A stretch of 7,330 nucleotides of DNA from Burkholderiales bacterium (lineage in GTDB: Bacteria > Pseudomonadota > Gammaproteobacteria > Burkholderiales > Burkholderiaceae_C): the NCBI GenBank assembly GCA_947474415.1, contig CANJKD010000109.1, positions 1 through 7,330 on the forward strand, written 5' to 3'. The notes under the pieces are model-generated. The model worked only from the letters and a program-made list of their open reading frames with translations, was not told the origin of the DNA and made no database searches. Positions within the stretch are counted from its first letter, which is position 1. Each line of letters opens with the position of its first letter. Position numbers and translations under genes: made by a program. Shown here in pieces: positions 5,869-7,330 of the stretch.

Positions 5869-7068
5869 TCACTTTGCGCCAGGGATGGGGGTGTTGAGGT
5901 ACGGGAAGCCGGCCAGCAGCGGCCGCGTGGCCTGGTCCACCGCGTCGTGCAGCTTGAAGGCGGTGGCGCCCAGCGGCACGGCGGCCGGCTTGCAGGCCGG
6001 GCCGAAGCCGAGCGCGTCGGTGTTGCCGTTGGCCATGCACAGGCCGCCCATCATCGCCACCAGCGAGATGTCGACCACGCCGTCTTTCGGGCGCCGGCCG
6101 TTCGGGTAGCCCGCAAAGTCGGTGCCGTTCGTCAGCAGGCTGCCGACGATGCCGAGCCGGTTCTGGGCCGCGAACGGCACTGCGGCGATCGAGTTGTTCA
6201 GGCGCTGCATTTCCGAGGGCGTGATGGTGGCGAGCTGATTCACGCTCTTGATGCCGGTCAGGAAGGTGGTGAACAGGTCATTGCGGCCCGCGTTGCCGGG
6301 TGCCAGCGCGCCGGGCGCCTGGCCGAAGGCCACTTCGATGAGGGCCGGCAGTGTCGGGTTCGTCACGTAGTCGGCGAACTGGCCGTCGTCTTTCGGGCTG
6401 CTGCTGTTGAAGCGATCCTTGTCGGGCAGGCCGATCACCACTTCATTGACCAAGGGCATGCGCAGGCGCGACACCTGCGTCCAGGCGCCGCCCGGAATCA
6501 CGGTGGTGCGGAAGCCCTTTGCCGGGGTCGGCGTGAGGTACTGGCCCTGGCGCAGGCTGGCAGTGGTCCAGCCGCCGATCACCGGGTTTGCGGCATCGGT
6601 GACGAGGCAGGCGGTGGGCACTTCGATTTCGAGCGCGGTGAAGTTCTTGTCGGCCAGGTCGTCGACGCCGGCCTGGATCAGCGGGATCGCGACCGACTTG
6701 TTCATGATCGGCAGCGCGATCGACTTCAACGCGTTCTTGAACTTGAACTGGAAGGTGATGTTTTCCTTCGCATCGCCGTTGTTATCGATGTGGATCGCGT
6801 ACAGCGCATTCGGGTCGAGCGCGAAGAAGTTCGGCCCGCCATAGCCGTCTTGCAGCGGCCCGTAGTTGGCAATCAGCGTGACGAAGCCGCTGCGGCCCGG
6901 CTCGTAGCTGTTGAACATGTAGAAGTCGCTTGCGTCGACCTTCGGCTGGGTGGCCATGAACGGCGCTTCACGATGGCTCGACGCCTGAACGGGCGCGATG
7001 CAGGCACCCCCACACAAGGCGGCGACGAGCCGCAACAGGCGCGGTACTTTCAAGACGGTGGTGGTCAT
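5869..7068 (-). CDS. DUF4331 family secreted protein
   Basis: A 399-aa exported protein of the DUF4331 family, whose biochemical function is not known. The N-terminus MTTTVLKVPRLLRLVAALCG, with likely cleavage after VQA (27-29), is a signal peptide, leaving the mature end SSHREAP that is the hallmark of this family. Other family-like blocks are KVDASDFYMFNSYE (43-56), LYAIHIDNNGDAKENITFQF (89-108), GGAWTQVSRLRMPLVNEVVI (193-212), GYPNGRRPKDGVVDISLVAM (320-339) and the terminal HDAVDQ...FPYLNTPIPG (374-397). ATG 7068 is chosen because it starts the signal peptide and has GAGGA 7 nt upstream (7076-7080); an in-frame ATG at 7230 would add 54 non-hydrophobic Arg-rich residues. Length is at the shorter end for the family but both ends look complete. 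It is first in a probable operon with the PEP-CTERM gene. The two Cys at 343 and 359 could form a disulfide (inference). Confidence 0.9.
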   Translation of the reverse strand: MTTTVLKVPRLLRLVAALCGGACIAPVQASSHREAPFMATQPKVDASDFYMFNSYEPGRSGFVTLIANYGPLQDGYGGPNFFALDPNALYAIHIDNNGDAKENITFQFKFKNALKSIALPIMNKSVAIPLIQAGVDDLADKNFTALEIEVPTACLVTDAANPVIGGWTTASLRQGQYLTPTPAKGFRTTVIPGGAWTQVSRLRMPLVNEVVIGLPDKDRFNSSSPKDDGQFADYVTNPTLPALIEVAFGQAPGALAPGNAGRNDLFTTFLTGIKSVNQLATITPSEMQRLNNSIAAVPFAAQNRLGIVGSLLTNGTDFAGYPNGRRPKDGVVDISLVAMMGGLCMANGNTDALGFGPACKPAAVPLGATAFKLHDAVDQATRPLLAGFPYLNTPIPGAK

Positions 7069-7075
7069 GCGGGGA

Positions 7076-7080
7076 TCCTC
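7076..7080 (-). promoter_or_regulatory. Shine-Dalgarno site of the DUF4331 gene
   Basis: GAGGA on the minus strand, 7 nt before ATG 7068. It supports this start over the longer open frame. Confidence 0.7.
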
Positions 7081-7106
7081 GGGAGGGTTGTCTTCCGACG
7101 CGCCCA

Positions 7107-7148
7107 GGGCAAACGCCGTTTCGTGGGCGCGGCCTTCCGGCGTTTCCC
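7107..7148. other. Imperfect inverted repeat in the DUF4331 leader region
   Basis: AAACGCCG (7111-7118) pairs with CGGCGTTT (7138-7145) around a 19-nt spacer. The pairing extends by GGG (7107-7109) against CCC (7146-7148) with one unpaired C at 7110. It lies about 40 bp upstream of the DUF4331 start, in the 158-bp gap that must contain that gene's promoter. It could be an operator, a leader hairpin, or a terminator for the gene ending at 7227. No T-tract is present, and I could not identify -35/-10 elements with confidence. Confidence 0.35.
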
Positions 7149-7226
7149 TGCAGCGGCATACGCACGCTGCCAAGCGGCGAACACGCTCGTTCGATTTCGC
7201 TTCTATTGATCCGGCCCTGTGAAGTC

Positions 7227-7328
7227 TCAAGCCGCATAACGCACACGGCGGTCTTGAAAGTAGCTGATCACGCGCTCTGGAGTTCGTTCCAGCATGAGCA
7301 TGTGCTCGTTGGCTGCGTCTCGTAACTT
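7227..7328 (-). CDS. C-terminal fragment of an unrecognised gene running off the window end
   Basis: On the minus strand a frame is open from the window edge to TGA at 7227-7229, giving 33 codons. It ends with NEHMLMLERTPERVISYF, then QDRRVRYAA. The composition (amphipathic, Glu/Arg-rich, helix-like, no runs) looks like a genuine protein tail, and it has fewer G/C-ending codons than the neighbouring genes. I do not recognise the family. Lower GC3 is sometimes seen in transposases or other acquired genes, but nothing here proves that. With so few codons the call could be a chance open frame. Confidence 0.4.
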   Translation of the reverse strand, partial: KLRDAANEHMLMLERTPERVISYFQDRRVRYAA

Positions 7329-7330
7329 GA

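Noticed and set aside
7140..7190. Sigma-54-like TTGGCA...TATGC element upstream of the DUF4331 gene
   Set aside because: The GG-to-GC spacing is 12 nt and not the required 10, so it does not fit a -24/-12 promoter.
5830..7209. A 459-codon plus-strand open frame antisense to the DUF4331 gene
   Set aside because: It mirrors the DUF4331 gene almost exactly, is rich in Arg/Gly/His/Ala as expected of a GC-rich antisense shadow, and shows no domain or signal; the opposite strand has clear family motifs and a signal peptide.

Overview
This is a GC-rich, gene-dense window. Codons are strongly G/C-ending and intergenic gaps are short. The gene content (EmrA/EmrB-type efflux pair, a COG5621 lipocalin-like secreted protein, a PEP-CTERM protein, a DUF4331 protein, and remnants of an ECF sigma factor and a DUF2805/TIGR03643 protein) suggests a betaproteobacterium, probably Burkholderiales. 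That placement is inferred from family knowledge; no rRNA or other marker gene is present.

Layout. (1) Positions 2-2954, plus strand: an EmrA-like membrane fusion protein whose 5' end lies outside the window, then an EmrB-like 14-TM DHA2 transporter 19 bp downstream. Together they form two parts of a tripartite drug efflux pump. (2) Positions 3012-4166, minus strand, convergent to the pump: an intact AttH/CrtC-like (COG5621) secreted protein with a Tat-like signal peptide. (3) Positions 4303-5287, plus strand: a patch of broken genes. The first ~45 codons of an alpha/beta hydrolase run directly into an ECF sigma factor body that has lost its own start and is also frameshifted. A small DUF2805-like gene with an in-frame TAG follows. 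(4) Positions 5302-5331: a perfect 10-bp-stem hairpin between convergent genes. (5) Positions 5336-7068, minus strand: a probable two-gene operon, with a DUF4331 secreted protein first and an FxDxF-type PEP-CTERM protein 32 bp downstream. (6) Positions 7069-7330: the DUF4331 leader with an imperfect inverted repeat, then the C-terminal 33 codons of an unrecognised minus-strand gene.

How the genes relate: the efflux pair is one functional unit, and the DUF4331/PEP-CTERM pair looks like an envelope or surface-protein unit that would need an exosortase encoded elsewhere. The AttH-like gene stands alone, without the LolCDE/MacB-like ABC transporter genes that often accompany it. I see no tRNA, rRNA, CRISPR array or complete mobile element. 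I did not find a convincing new multi-gene system. The most unusual content is the scarred pseudogene patch at 4303-5287 and the DUF4331/PEP-CTERM pairing.
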